From: Verrucomicrobiales bacterium
GTDB lineage: Bacteria; Verrucomicrobiota; Verrucomicrobiia; Limisphaerales; J093
DNA length: 64,000 nt
Assembly (NCBI GenBank): GCA_024233305.1
Contig: JACKPV010000029.1
Span: 1-64,000 of the forward strand
Direction of reading: 5' to 3'
The position numbers and the translations under genes were made by a program. Positions 17,519 through 26,193 of this stretch are shown here, one piece after another. Positions within the stretch are counted from its first letter, which is position 1, and each line of letters starts with the position of its first letter. Under the pieces are notes generated by a model that did no database searches, was not told where the DNA came from, and saw only the letters and a program-made list of their open reading frames with translations.

Positions 17519-18301
17519 TCAACTCCGCCGACGCAATCCGTCGCGCAACAGGTAGTACAGGAACAGCGAATTGTACTTCAGATACCGGCCCAAAAGCCGC
17601 CGGGGCTCGGAGGCCAGCCGGAAGACCCAGGTGAGCCCCAGCCGCTGCATCCAGGGCGGCGCATCCGGTTTGGTGCCGGCGTTGACATCGAACGCGAAAC
17701 CGACGGCCAGGATCACACCCCGGTGGATGAGCGGTTTGTGCCGGTGAATCCAGTCCTGTTGCTTGGGCGTCCCCAACCCCACCCAGATGAAATCGGGCGA
17801 AAGCCGGTTGATTTCCTCGAGAATTCGCGGCTCATCGCCGGCACCGAAATAGCCGTGCTGCGTGCCGACGACGTTCAGGGCGAGATTCGCGGCGCGGAAG
17901 GCAGCCTGCAACCTATCGAGGCACTCGACCGATCCGCCGAGAAAATAGTGGGTGAACGGCGCCGGGCTCGCCAGCACGCAGTGCCGCATGAAGGACGGCC
18001 CGTACACCCGGTCCCGCAACCCCGCCCCCAGCCGGTTCAGACACCAGATCAACGGCATGCCGTCCGGCACGAAATGGTCCACCCGCGTCGTGATCTCGCG
18101 AAAGGCGGGTTCGTGCCGCCGCATGGTGACGATCTGGGTGTTGGTGAAGTCGACCGCGTGGGTGCCCCCCGTCCGGGCCAACTGCTGGCAGCGAGCCGTG
18201 AACTCCGGATAGGAGGTCACTTCAAGCGGCGTGCCCAGCACCGTGAGCGGGGCCACCGGCGGACCGACTTCGCCACCGGCGCTGTTCAAGGGGAAATCCA
18301 T
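17519..18301 (-). CDS. WecG/TagA/CpsF-family glycosyltransferase
   Basis: The 260-residue protein shows the family landmarks FTNTQIVTMRRHEPAFREI, VPDGMPLIWCLNRLG, and RVYGPSFMRHCV. It also has PDFIWVGLGTPKQQDWIHRHK and a final LASEPRRLLGRYLKYNSLFL. Members add ManNAc(A) or a similar sugar to undecaprenyl-linked intermediates at the inner membrane during surface-polysaccharide synthesis. The ATG at 18301 is chosen; the open frame continues upstream through the epimerase gene as a shadow. It follows the CDP-paratose-epimerase-like gene by 29 bp on the same strand, consistent with one polysaccharide operon. A wecB gene lies 3.5 kb away. Confidence 0.9.
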   Translation of the reverse strand: MDFPLNSAGGEVGPPVAPLTVLGTPLEVTSYPEFTARCQQLARTGGTHAVDFTNTQIVTMRRHEPAFREITTRVDHFVPDGMPLIWCLNRLGAGLRDRVYGPSFMRHCVLASPAPFTHYFLGGSVECLDRLQAAFRAANLALNVVGTQHGYFGAGDEPRILEEINRLSPDFIWVGLGTPKQQDWIHRHKPLIHRGVILAVGFAFDVNAGTKPDAPPWMQRLGLTWVFRLASEPRRLLGRYLKYNSLFLYYLLRDGLRRRS

Positions 18302-18330
18302 GCCGACCGGGCGGGCGGAGGAATGGCCCT

Positions 18331-19368
18331 TCAAGCGGCCTGCGCCACCATCGCTTCGAGGATGTGGTCCAGCGACCGCGTCAACCGCCAGTTGGGAAAG
18401 TGCGAGCGGAACTTGGTCAGGTCGCTGATGTAGCAGATGTGATCGCCCACCCGCGCCTGCTCCTCGTAGCGCGTGTTCACCGTCCGCCCGAGCAGCGCTT
18501 CGAGACGCGCGATGCACTCCCGGATCGAAGCGCTGTTTTCGCGGCCACCCCCGAGGTTGTAGACCTCGCCCGGCCGCGGGTTGCGCGCAAACTCGGCGAA
18601 GGCAGAAATGACGTCGGCGCTGTGGATCTGATCGCGGACCTGTTTCCCCTGGTAACCGATGATCTGGTAGGTCCCGCCCGAGCAGGCCACCTTGACGAGA
18701 TAGGACAGGAACCCGTGCAGCGGCACCCCGGAATGATGCTCGCCCGTCAGACAGCCCCCGCGGAACACGCCGACCGGCATGCCAAAATAGCGGCCGTATT
18801 CCTGGGCGACCAGATCCCCCGCCGTTTTGCTGGCCCCGAACAGGCTGTGCAGCGTGCGGTCGATCCGGCAGTCCTCCCGGATGCCGTTGAAGTCCTCGGG
18901 CCGCGCGTAATCCCAACGGGTCGGCAACTCCCGCAGCGGCAGCTCGTTCGGCGCGTCGCCGTAGACCTTGTTCGTCGACATCAGGATGAACACCGCCTCG
19001 GGGCAGTGCTGCCGGGTCGCTTCGAGCAGGTTGATCGTGCCGACGGCGTTCACGTCGAAATCGACCAGCGGTAGTTCCTTCGCCTTGTCGTGCGAGGGCT
19101 GGGCGGCGCAATGGATGATGAGGTCGAACCGGTGGCGCTTGAACAGGTCGAAAAGCCGCGGGCGATCCCGGATGTCGAGGTCGTGGGGCGTGAAGTTGCG
19201 GGTGACCTGCTGCAAGCGTCGGAGATTCCACGTCGTATCCCCGCCCGGCCCGAAGAACTCGCGCCGCAGGTTGTTGTCGATCCCGGAGACGGCGTGTCCT
19301 TCGCGGTCGAAATGCTCCACCGCTTCGGATCCGATCAAGCCGCTCGAGCCCGTCACCAGAACGTTCAT
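18331..19368 (-). CDS. CDP-paratose 2-epimerase-like NAD-dependent epimerase (extended SDR)
   Basis: The N-terminus VLVTGSSGLIGSEAVEHF is a GxxGxxG Rossmann motif. Later blocks (STNKVYGDAPNELPLRELPTRWDY, VGVFRGGCLTGEHHSG, GYQGKQVRDQIHSADVI, EVYNLGGGRENSASI) match CDP-paratose/tyvelose 2-epimerase-like proteins. The usual SDR catalytic Tyr-x-x-x-Lys is present as Phe-Gly-Ala-Ser-Lys (HSLFGASK), so the tyrosine is replaced by phenylalanine. I believe this is a subfamily trait, but it leaves the activity uncertain. It heads the polysaccharide gene pair with the WecG-like transferase and is divergent from the aldolase gene. Confidence 0.8.
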   Translation of the reverse strand: MNVLVTGSSGLIGSEAVEHFDREGHAVSGIDNNLRREFFGPGGDTTWNLRRLQQVTRNFTPHDLDIRDRPRLFDLFKRHRFDLIIHCAAQPSHDKAKELPLVDFDVNAVGTINLLEATRQHCPEAVFILMSTNKVYGDAPNELPLRELPTRWDYARPEDFNGIREDCRIDRTLHSLFGASKTAGDLVAQEYGRYFGMPVGVFRGGCLTGEHHSGVPLHGFLSYLVKVACSGGTYQIIGYQGKQVRDQIHSADVISAFAEFARNPRPGEVYNLGGGRENSASIRECIARLEALLGRTVNTRYEEQARVGDHICYISDLTKFRSHFPNWRLTRSLDHILEAMVAQAA

Positions 19369-19535
19369 CGCGTCGCAGCGTACCCGGGACCGGGAAGCGG
19401 CGCACGGCTTTTCCGCGCGCCCGCGCCGCGCGCATTTTCGGCTGTTCCTTTTCCCCCGGACCGTTGCATTGTTCCCGTTCCGACTGCCGCCGCGTCGAAA
19501 CGTGGGCGGTGAATGTTGTACCAGAGCGAGAATCC

Positions 19536-20525
19536 ATGAAGGCAGTGAAGACGAAGGAATCCCCGGCGGGCCGCTGGCTCTCCTACCGACCCGAAATCAA
19601 GGTGCTCGACTGCACCATCCGCGACGGCGGCTTGATGAACAACCACCACTTCTCGGACGACGTGGTCAAGGCGGTCTACACCGCCTGCGCCGAATCCGGC
19701 GTGGATTACATGGAACTGGGGTACAAAGCCACACGGAAGGGCATCGTGGCCGGCGAACACGGATGCTGGAAATACTGCCTCGAGGACGACCTGCGGCGCA
19801 TCGTCGGCGACAACCCCACCAGCCTCAAGCTTTCGGTCATGGCCGACGCCGAGCGCTGCGATTATCAGGAGGACATCGCGCCGAAGAGCGAGAGCGTCAT
19901 CGACATGATCCGGGTGGCCTGCTACGTCCATCAGATCCCGACCGCGCTCGACATGGTGAAGGACGCCAACGACAAGGGCTACGAGACCACGGTCAACCTG
20001 ATGGCCGTCTCCACCGTCCCCGACCGCGATCTCAACGAGGCCCTCGAACTGCTGGCCGGTTGCGAAGCGCAGGCCATCTACGTGGTCGACAGCTACGGAT
20101 CCCTCTACAGCGAGCAGGTGCGTTACTTGGTGAAGAAGTACCTCACCTACTGCAAGGAGAGCGGCAAGGAGGTCGGCATGCACGCGCACAACAACCTGCA
20201 ATGCGCGTTCGCTAACACCATCGAGGCGATCATTCTCGGTGCCAACCGCCTGGACTCGACCATGGCCGGACTGGGCCGCGGCGCCGGCAACTGTTCCACC
20301 GAACTGCTGCTCGGCTTTCTCCACAATCCAAAGTACGACCTGCGCCCCGTGTTGCGTTGTGTCCAGGACCACATTGAGCCGATGCGCGCCAAACTGCGCT
20401 GGGGCTTCGACCTGCCCTACATGATCACCGGTCAGCTCAACCAGCACCCGCGCGCCGCGATCAAATACAACGCCACCGAACCGCGCGAGGACATCGTCAA
20501 GTTCTACGACAGCGTCAACGAGTAG
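19536..20525 (+). CDS. HMGL-like aldolase-domain protein
   Basis: The protein opens its barrel with IKVLDCTIRDGGLMNNHHF, the metal-binding RDG motif of the HMG-CoA lyase/isopropylmalate synthase superfamily. It carries VGMHAHNNLQCAFANTIEAIILGANRLDSTMAGLGRGAGNCSTE, including the metal-ligand HxHN pair. It is closest in feel to 4-hydroxy-2-oxovalerate-aldolase-like proteins found in O-antigen and capsule loci. The reaction is unknown; context suggests it makes or modifies a polysaccharide building block. I use the ATG at 19536 (329 residues); the frame opens 24 codons earlier at a TTG. It is divergently oriented from the epimerase gene, with 167 bp between them. Confidence 0.8.
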   Translation: MKAVKTKESPAGRWLSYRPEIKVLDCTIRDGGLMNNHHFSDDVVKAVYTACAESGVDYMELGYKATRKGIVAGEHGCWKYCLEDDLRRIVGDNPTSLKLSVMADAERCDYQEDIAPKSESVIDMIRVACYVHQIPTALDMVKDANDKGYETTVNLMAVSTVPDRDLNEALELLAGCEAQAIYVVDSYGSLYSEQVRYLVKKYLTYCKESGKEVGMHAHNNLQCAFANTIEAIILGANRLDSTMAGLGRGAGNCSTELLLGFLHNPKYDLRPVLRCVQDHIEPMRAKLRWGFDLPYMITGQLNQHPRAAIKYNATEPREDIVKFYDSVNE

Positions 20526-20600
20526 GGCCCTCCACGGCCAGCCCCCCATCGCCGCCGGGCCCGGCCGGACCCACGGCCGCCCGGCGCGATGGCATGCCGC

Positions 20601-21686
20601 CTAGCGAACGAGCGCGGCCGCGCCCCGCACCAGGCCGCGCTCCTCAGCGTCAAGCTGCTCCCACAACCGGACCTCCCGGAGATCGAACGAGCGTCGCGGT
20701 CGCTGCTCCGGTGCCCCCCGCTCCGATCCGTTGTGGAAGCACCACCCCGCGGCGCCCCCCTTCACCGCCCCCCGCAGGTCCGTCAGGAAATCCGCCGTGA
20801 TCGGCTCCCAGTCCGTGTAACCGCGCCGGAACGGTTCCTGATGGTGCACCGGAACCATCCGCCCCAGGGACTCCAGCGCCGCCCGCACCTTGCGCGTCGC
20901 CCCTTCGGTTTCCGCTGGCGAACCCGCGTGGCGGGGACGATGCGGGCTCAGGAAATCCACGCCGATTTCGATCACCGCCTCGTGGAGGTCGCCGGCGGCG
21001 AGATCGTGGCCGCCGAAGGAAGCCGTCACCAAAAGTCCGGGATCCAGTTCTCGCGCCCGGTCGCGCAACCGTCGGAGTTCGGTGGCCGGGACGAATCGCG
21101 CATCGCGAACATCGCGCTCGTTGGCCAGATCGAGATACCAGTTGCGATGGGGCCCCAGGGCCGTCACCAGCGTTTCCACCGCCCGCCGATGCGCGGCGAA
21201 ATCACCCAACCGCCCGGCTTCCCCCGCCCGCCCGCGCGTCAGGGTCACATCGACGATCAGCCCCCGTTGATCACATTCCGCCACCAGGGCGTGCAACCGG
21301 CCCAGGTACGGCTCGCGCCCACGGCCCGCGCCGTCCACCGCGGACACGTCCGCATCGAACGCCGACCACGTGGCCCAGACGCGGAGCCAGTTGAAACCCC
21401 GACGCGAGAAGTCATCGAGATCGCGACGCACGAAATCGCCCGAAGCTCCCAACGCGCCGTAATAGCTGAAACCCAGCAGAAACGTGGGCGTCCCGTTGAG
21501 GGTAAACCGGGATCCAGCCACCCCGAGTACCGTGCCCGGGCCGGCTTCCTCGCCCGTGACGCCCGCCGCGCGAACCACGCTGGCAATGACCAACAGCAGG
21601 GGCCACCGATTCAAGACCCAGGATTTCCGCAGGGCGGCCGGATGCCGAAGGAACCCCCCGGCGGCCGCAGGTTTGATTCCATGCAT
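20601..21686 (-). CDS. Secreted glycoside-hydrolase-like (beta/alpha)8 protein
   Basis: After a hydrophobic export segment (NRWPLLLVIASVVRAAG) the protein reads FTLNGTPTFLLGFSYYGALG, DLDDFSRRGFNWLRVWATW and GLIVDVTLTRG. It then reads NWYLDLANERDVRD, whose Asn-Glu pair resembles the acid/base site of clan GH-A (GH5-type) glycosidases. A candidate nucleophile region is VPVHHQEPFRRG. The substrate is unknown. The start is uncertain: the ATG at 21686 lies inside a repeat-like stretch, and a TTG at 21614 would place the signal peptide directly at the N-terminus. It sits beside polysaccharide genes. Confidence 0.65.
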   Translation of the reverse strand: MHGIKPAAAGGFLRHPAALRKSWVLNRWPLLLVIASVVRAAGVTGEEAGPGTVLGVAGSRFTLNGTPTFLLGFSYYGALGASGDFVRRDLDDFSRRGFNWLRVWATWSAFDADVSAVDGAGRGREPYLGRLHALVAECDQRGLIVDVTLTRGRAGEAGRLGDFAAHRRAVETLVTALGPHRNWYLDLANERDVRDARFVPATELRRLRDRARELDPGLLVTASFGGHDLAAGDLHEAVIEIGVDFLSPHRPRHAGSPAETEGATRKVRAALESLGRMVPVHHQEPFRRGYTDWEPITADFLTDLRGAVKGGAAGWCFHNGSERGAPEQRPRRSFDLREVRLWEQLDAEERGLVRGAAALVR

Positions 21687-21853
21687 ACCGGAGGCTTTAG
21701 CCCGCCTGCCAGCGGCCGGCGAACAGAAAATGGCGCAACGGGCTGAACCCGGGCAGCGATGGTCGTTGCCAGCAACCGCCATCGCCCGGGGCGGGCCGGC
21801 AAAATCGCGATTGTCACTCCCGGACCCGTCTTCTTTAATCGTGGCTCCGGCGC

Positions 21854-22999
21854 GTGGCGCTCACCGTGAAGATCGCATCCATCATCGGGGCCCGTCCCCA
21901 GTTCATCAAGGCCGCCGTCGTCTCCCGGGCGCTCGCCCGGCAGCCCGGATTGGACGAGGTGCTGGTCCACACCGGCCAGCACTACGACTTCAACATGTCC
22001 CAGCAGTTCTTCGATGAACTGGACATTCCGCGGCCGGATCATCACCTGGGCGTGGGCTCGGGATCCCATGGCGAGCAGACGGCGCGGATGTTGACCGGCA
22101 TCGAGCAGGTGCTGCTCCAGGAAAGGCCCCGGGTGGTTCTCCTCTACGGGGACACCAACTCGACAGCCGCCGGCGCCCTGGCCGCCGCCAAGCTCAACCT
22201 CCCCATCGCCCACGTCGAGGCCGGCCTCCGGAGCTTCAACCGCCGCATGCCCGAGGAAATCAACCGCATCGTCGCCGACCACCTTTCCGATCTGCTCTTC
22301 GCCCCGACCTCCGCCGCGCGCGACCAACTGCTGCGCGAAGGGATGCCCGCTGAACGGATTGTCACCTGCGGGGACGTGATGTTCGACGCCGCGCTCCAGC
22401 ATGCCCGGCGCGCCGGAGAACGGAGCCGGATCATCGAGACCCTGGCGCTCACCCGCGGACGCTATGCGCTCGTCACGCTGCACCGCGCAGAAAACACCGA
22501 TCAGCCGGCCAGGCTCCGGGCGGTGGTCGACGGTTTGCGACGGGTGGCCGCGGACCTGCCGGTGGTCTGGCCGGTCCATCCACGCACCCGGGCCGCCGCG
22601 CACAAGCAGGGCATCGAGTTGCCGGCGGCGGATCCCGGCTTTCTGGCCATCGAACCCGTGGGGTATCTGGACATGATCCTCCTCGAACAATCCGCTGCGG
22701 TTATCGCCACCGACTCGGGCGGGGTGCAAAAGGAGGCCTTCTTCCACGGGGTGCCCTGCGTCACTCTCCGCGACGAAACCGAGTGGGTGGAACTGGTCGA
22801 GGCCGGCTGCAACCGGCTGTGCCCTCCGGTCAGCGCGGACGCCGTGCGGCAGGGGATTCTCGAAGCGGTCGGAACCACCGTGCCCGCCACCCGGTTCTAC
22901 GGCGAGGGTCGGGCGGCGGAAATCATCGCCGACGAATTGCGGACTCGTTACGCCAACCCGGACGGGACCGGGTCGGCCGAAGCACGATGCGCATCCTGA
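21854..22999 (+). CDS. wecB: UDP-N-acetylglucosamine 2-epimerase (non-hydrolysing)
   Basis: Characteristic WecB segments are present throughout: IIGARPQFIKAAVVSRAL, VHTGQHYDFNMSQQFF, LLYGDTNSTAAGALAAAKL, HVEAGLRSFNRRMPEEINRI, LVTLHRAENTD and ATDSGGVQKEAFF. The enzyme interconverts UDP-GlcNAc and UDP-ManNAc for surface polysaccharide. Its product is the expected donor for WecG-type transferases, one of which is encoded at 17519-18301. The start is GTG, at 21854 or four codons later. Its 3' end overlaps the following glycosyltransferase gene by 13 bp. Confidence 0.93.
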   Translation: MALTVKIASIIGARPQFIKAAVVSRALARQPGLDEVLVHTGQHYDFNMSQQFFDELDIPRPDHHLGVGSGSHGEQTARMLTGIEQVLLQERPRVVLLYGDTNSTAAGALAAAKLNLPIAHVEAGLRSFNRRMPEEINRIVADHLSDLLFAPTSAARDQLLREGMPAERIVTCGDVMFDAALQHARRAGERSRIIETLALTRGRYALVTLHRAENTDQPARLRAVVDGLRRVAADLPVVWPVHPRTRAAAHKQGIELPAADPGFLAIEPVGYLDMILLEQSAAVIATDSGGVQKEAFFHGVPCVTLRDETEWVELVEAGCNRLCPPVSADAVRQGILEAVGTTVPATRFYGEGRAAEIIADELRTRYANPDGTGSAEARCAS

Positions 23000-24243
23000 T
23001 CATCAGCTGGTATTTCCCCCCCTGGAACGAGTCGGCCAGCAACCGTCCCCACAGTTGGGCCCGCTATTTCGCCCGGCACGGTCACCCGACCACCGTGCTC
23101 ACCTGCCGCAAGGATCCGCGCCTGCATCCGGACCTCTCGACCCCCCTGGAACCCGAACCCAACCTGACGGTCATCGAAACCCCGCTCCGACTGCTCGACA
23201 CCCCGGTCGCCAAGGGGGCATCGTGGGCGGCGGGCAGTGTGCCGGAGGTCATGCGTCAGGCACGTCGGCACGACGTGATCATCAGCACGTTCATGCCGTG
23301 GTATGTCCATGTGCTGGGCATGATCGCCAAGCGGGCGAATCCCCGGGCGCTCTGGTGCGCCGACTACCGCGATCTCTGGCACGAGTTCGATTTCTTCATG
23401 CAGGGGCGCACCATGAAACGGGCTCTGGCCGCGCGCTTCGAGAAGTTCGTGGTCGGGCCGGCCGACCTGACCACCACGGTTTCACCCCCGCTGGCCGAGA
23501 GCCTGTCCCGCACGCACCCGCACATCCCCAGTCACACGATTTACAACGGCTTCCCCGAGGCGGAGTGCCGAACGGCCCGCACGCTTGAGGAGCTCCGCGC
23601 GCGGGCGGCGGCGGGCCGGCCCTTCGAGATCATGTACGCGGGCACCGTATACGAGGGCGGCTACCACGATCCCGAACCGCTCTTCCGCGTGCTCGCCCGC
23701 GGCCACTGGCCGCGCCCCGTCCGGCTCTGCTTTTACGGACAGGCAGCGCGGTCGAATCTCATCCGCAGCCTCCGCGAGCGCTACCACCTGGAAGCCGTGG
23801 TCGAGCTGCCTGAAAAGCCGCTCAGCCGCGCGGATTGCGTGCAACGGCAGCGCGAGGCGGACTTGTTGCTGCACCTCGGGTGGACCAACCGTTCGATGGA
23901 CGGCGTGCTCACCGGCAAGGTCTTCGAATACCTGGCCGCCGGCGCGCCGGTGCTCAGCGTCGGGGCCGACCCGGACACCGCCATCGGTTTGCTGCTCGAG
24001 CAGACGCGCGCCGGCCTTTGCGTCGCCCGCGATGATGCCACGATCGCCGGGGCGCTGGAGCAACTAATGACCGGCAACGACTGCCCCGCTTGGTTTGCCC
24101 CTCGGCGGGACGAAATCCTGTTCTACAGCCGCGAACGCCAGGCCGGGCGGCTGCTGGATCTGCTCGCCGCCAAGGCCGCGGGACGTTGGGTTTCGACGAG
24201 CGTTGCAGGTGCCGCGGTGAAGGGATCGCACCGGCCTGTCTGA
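22987..24243 (+). CDS. Glycosyltransferase (GT4-like, group 1)
   Basis: The 418-residue product begins with ILIISWYFPPWNESASNRPHSWARYFARHGHPTTVLT, a typical GT-B N-terminus. It contains VLWCADYRDLW-like text (ALWCADYRDLWHEF), a middle FEIMYAGTVYEGG strand, and a C-terminal donor site with GKVFEYLAAGAPVLSVG, where the Glu-x-x-x-Ala region contacts the nucleotide sugar. The ATG at 22987 lies inside the end of wecB, implying coupling. It probably acts in the same polysaccharide pathway. Donor and acceptor sugars cannot be inferred. Confidence 0.85.
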   Translation: MRILIISWYFPPWNESASNRPHSWARYFARHGHPTTVLTCRKDPRLHPDLSTPLEPEPNLTVIETPLRLLDTPVAKGASWAAGSVPEVMRQARRHDVIISTFMPWYVHVLGMIAKRANPRALWCADYRDLWHEFDFFMQGRTMKRALAARFEKFVVGPADLTTTVSPPLAESLSRTHPHIPSHTIYNGFPEAECRTARTLEELRARAAAGRPFEIMYAGTVYEGGYHDPEPLFRVLARGHWPRPVRLCFYGQAARSNLIRSLRERYHLEAVVELPEKPLSRADCVQRQREADLLLHLGWTNRSMDGVLTGKVFEYLAAGAPVLSVGADPDTAIGLLLEQTRAGLCVARDDATIAGALEQLMTGNDCPAWFAPRRDEILFYSRERQAGRLLDLLAAKAAGRWVSTSVAGAAVKGSHRPV

Positions 24244-24267
24244 CCCTGCCGCCGGCGAAACTCCCCG

Positions 24268-24296
24268 TTGACAGCCCCCGGGCCGGAAGCTAGTAA
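24268..24296 (+). promoter_or_regulatory. Sigma-70-like promoter of the leu leader
   Basis: TTGACA (24268-24273) is followed after 17 bp by TAGTAA, or after 18 bp by AGTAAT. The -35 is a perfect consensus and the -10 is weak. Transcription would start near 24303, at or next to the GTG of the leader peptide, so the leader mRNA would be nearly leaderless. No Shine-Dalgarno sequence precedes the GTG, which agrees with that. Confidence 0.5.
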
Positions 24297-24303
24297 TTGC
24301 GGC

Positions 24304-24375
24304 GGTGAAACGGAATCTGAACCTGACTCTTGCGCTTCGGGCGCTGCTTCTGAGCAGCGTGGCAGGAGGGGTGTA
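24304..24375 (+). CDS. leu operon leader peptide (leucine-rich)
   Basis: A 23-codon GTG frame has seven leucine codons (residues 5, 7, 9, 11, 14, 15, 16), including three in a row at 24343-24351, and ends with TAG. It sits 153 bp before leuA and directly before a terminator hairpin, as in ribosome-mediated attenuators of branched-chain amino-acid genes. Its last codons contain the segment able to pair with the 5' arm of the terminator. The peptide itself needs no function; its translation senses charged tRNA-Leu. A small hairpin (24342-24357, arms GCTGCT/AGCAGC) lies over the leucine run. Confidence 0.75.
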
Positions 24376-24428
24376 GTGATTCCGCGGATTTTCAGGACCC
24401 CACTGCCACAGGCGGCGGTGGGGTTTTT
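24360..24428 (+). terminator. leuA attenuator: terminator with competing antiterminator
   Basis: The terminator is a 10-bp stem (24397-24406 CCCCACTGCC with 24413-24422 GGCGGTGGGG, one T-G pair, 6-nt loop) followed by six T (24423-24428). An upstream segment (24360-24370, GGCAGGAGGGG) can pair with the same 5' arm through about nine base pairs, forming an antiterminator. A ribosome stalled on the leucine codons leaves that segment free; one that reaches the stop codon covers it. The downstream gene is leuA. Confidence 0.8.
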
Positions 24429-24528
24429 TCGTTCCTGCCGTCGCCCGTTTGGTGGGGGATCTGAAACGGTAACGAACGCAGTCTGAAAACCTGAAAACGG
24501 GCCCGCAAGCCGAGCCCGCACATACAAC

Positions 24529-26109
24529 ATGAAGAAGCAACGAATCGTCATCTTCGACACCACGCTTCGCGACGGCGAGCAATGCCCCGGGGCCTCGATG
24601 AACCTCCGCGAAAAGCTCGAGGTCGCCCGCCAACTCGCGCGGCTGAAGGTCGACGTGATCGAGGCCGGTTTCCCCATCACCAGCCAGGGGGACTTCGAGG
24701 CCGTCCAGCAGATCGCCCGTGAAATCGAGGGCCCCACCATCGCCGGCCTGGCCCGTTGCGTGCCCGCCGATATCGACCGCGCCGGCGAAGCCGTGAAACC
24801 CGCCGGCAAACGGGGTCGCATTCACGTCTTTCTCGCCACCTCGAAGATCCACCGCGAATTCAAGCTCGGGAAGGCGCAGGCCGAGATCATCCGGTTGGCC
24901 GTCGAGGGCGTGCAACGGGCCCGGCAGTGGGTGGCGGACGTCGAGTTCTCCCCCGAGGACGGTTCCCGCACCGAGCCCGATTTCCTCATCGAGGTTTGCC
25001 AGGCCGTGGTGGACGCCGGGGCCACGACGGTGAACATCCCCGACACCGTAGGCTGGGCTGTGCCCGAAGAGTACGGCCGGTTGATCGGACAGCTCCATGC
25101 CGCCGTGCCGCAGTTCCAGTCCGGCGAAGCGGTCATCAGCGTGCACTGTCACAACGACCTCGGACTCGCCGTGGCCAACTCCCTCGCCGCCGTCAAGGCG
25201 GGCGCGCGCCAGATCGAGTGCACCGTCAACGGGATCGGCGAACGCGCCGGCAATGCCTCGCTCGAGGAACTCGTCATGGCGATGAAGACCCGCAGCGACC
25301 ATTACCGGCAGTTCCAGTGCGGCGTGAACGCGCGCGAAATCGTCCGCTCCTCGCGCCTCGTCTCCCGCATGTGCGGCCTCCTGGTCCAGCGCAACAAGGC
25401 CATCGTCGGCGAGAATGCCTTTGCGCACAGCAGCGGCATCCATCAGGACGGCATCCTCAAAAAGCGCGAGACCTACGAGATCATGGACCCGAAGGCGGTC
25501 GGCTGGGGCAAGACCGAATTGCCGCTCACGAAACACAGCGGCCGGGCGGCGGTCGCGGCCCGCTTGCGGCACCTCGGATTCAAGATGACCGATGCCGACG
25601 TCGGCGCGATCTTCTCGCGCTTCAAGGAGATCGGCGACAAGAAGAAGTTCGTCTACGACGACGACCTCACGGCGTTGGTCGAGGGTCACATCACCGAGGT
25701 GCCCGAGACCTGGTCGCTCGAGTACTTCAGCGTGAGCAGCGGCAATCGCACGGTGCCCACCGCCACGGTCCGGTTGCGGCGGGCCGGGATCGGACGGAGC
25801 GATGCCGAGGTCGTCGAGGACGCCAGCATCGGGGACGGTCCGGTGGATGCCACGCTCAAGGCCATCGACCGGCTCACGAACACGCGCGGGCGATTGACGG
25901 ACTACTCGATCCGCGCGGTCAGCCAGGGGAAGGACGCGTTGGGCGAGGTGACGTTGACCGCGGACTTCGGCGAGAAGGAACTGGTGACCGGCAAGGGCGC
26001 CAGCACGGACGTCATCGAAGCCAGCGCCCGCGCCTACCTCAACGCGGTCAACCGCTACGTCTCCGCCCGCAAGGAGGAGAAGTCCAAGCGCAAAACGCCG
26101 CAGCCATAG
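24529..26109 (+). CDS. leuA: 2-isopropylmalate synthase
   Basis: The product (526 residues) starts IVIFDTTLRDGEQCPGASM, the catalytic RDGEQ segment. It contains ISVHCHNDLGLAVANSLAAV with the metal-binding HxH, ECTVNGIGERAGNASLEELVMA, and ENAFAHSSGIHQDGILK. The C-terminal ~130 residues form the LeuA regulatory domain (SGNRTVPTATVRL, DYSIRAVSQGKDALGEV) through which leucine inhibits the enzyme. It condenses acetyl-CoA with 2-oxoisovalerate, the first step of leucine synthesis. Expression is probably controlled by the leader-peptide attenuator just upstream. Other leu genes are not in the window. Confidence 0.96.
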   Translation: MKKQRIVIFDTTLRDGEQCPGASMNLREKLEVARQLARLKVDVIEAGFPITSQGDFEAVQQIAREIEGPTIAGLARCVPADIDRAGEAVKPAGKRGRIHVFLATSKIHREFKLGKAQAEIIRLAVEGVQRARQWVADVEFSPEDGSRTEPDFLIEVCQAVVDAGATTVNIPDTVGWAVPEEYGRLIGQLHAAVPQFQSGEAVISVHCHNDLGLAVANSLAAVKAGARQIECTVNGIGERAGNASLEELVMAMKTRSDHYRQFQCGVNAREIVRSSRLVSRMCGLLVQRNKAIVGENAFAHSSGIHQDGILKKRETYEIMDPKAVGWGKTELPLTKHSGRAAVAARLRHLGFKMTDADVGAIFSRFKEIGDKKKFVYDDDLTALVEGHITEVPETWSLEYFSVSSGNRTVPTATVRLRRAGIGRSDAEVVEDASIGDGPVDATLKAIDRLTNTRGRLTDYSIRAVSQGKDALGEVTLTADFGEKELVTGKGASTDVIEASARAYLNAVNRYVSARKEEKSKRKTPQP

Positions 26110-26193
26110 CGTTTTTGCCGCTGGGATTGGCCGCCAACCACCGCCCCGTCCGGCCCATCACCGGCGGGGCGGAACCGTTTTCCGGCCCCGCTC

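Noticed and set aside
17519..19537. Single 672-codon protein spanning the WecG-like and epimerase genes
   Set aside because: Only the last 260 residues match the WecG/TagA family; the rest is an out-of-frame reading of the epimerase gene.
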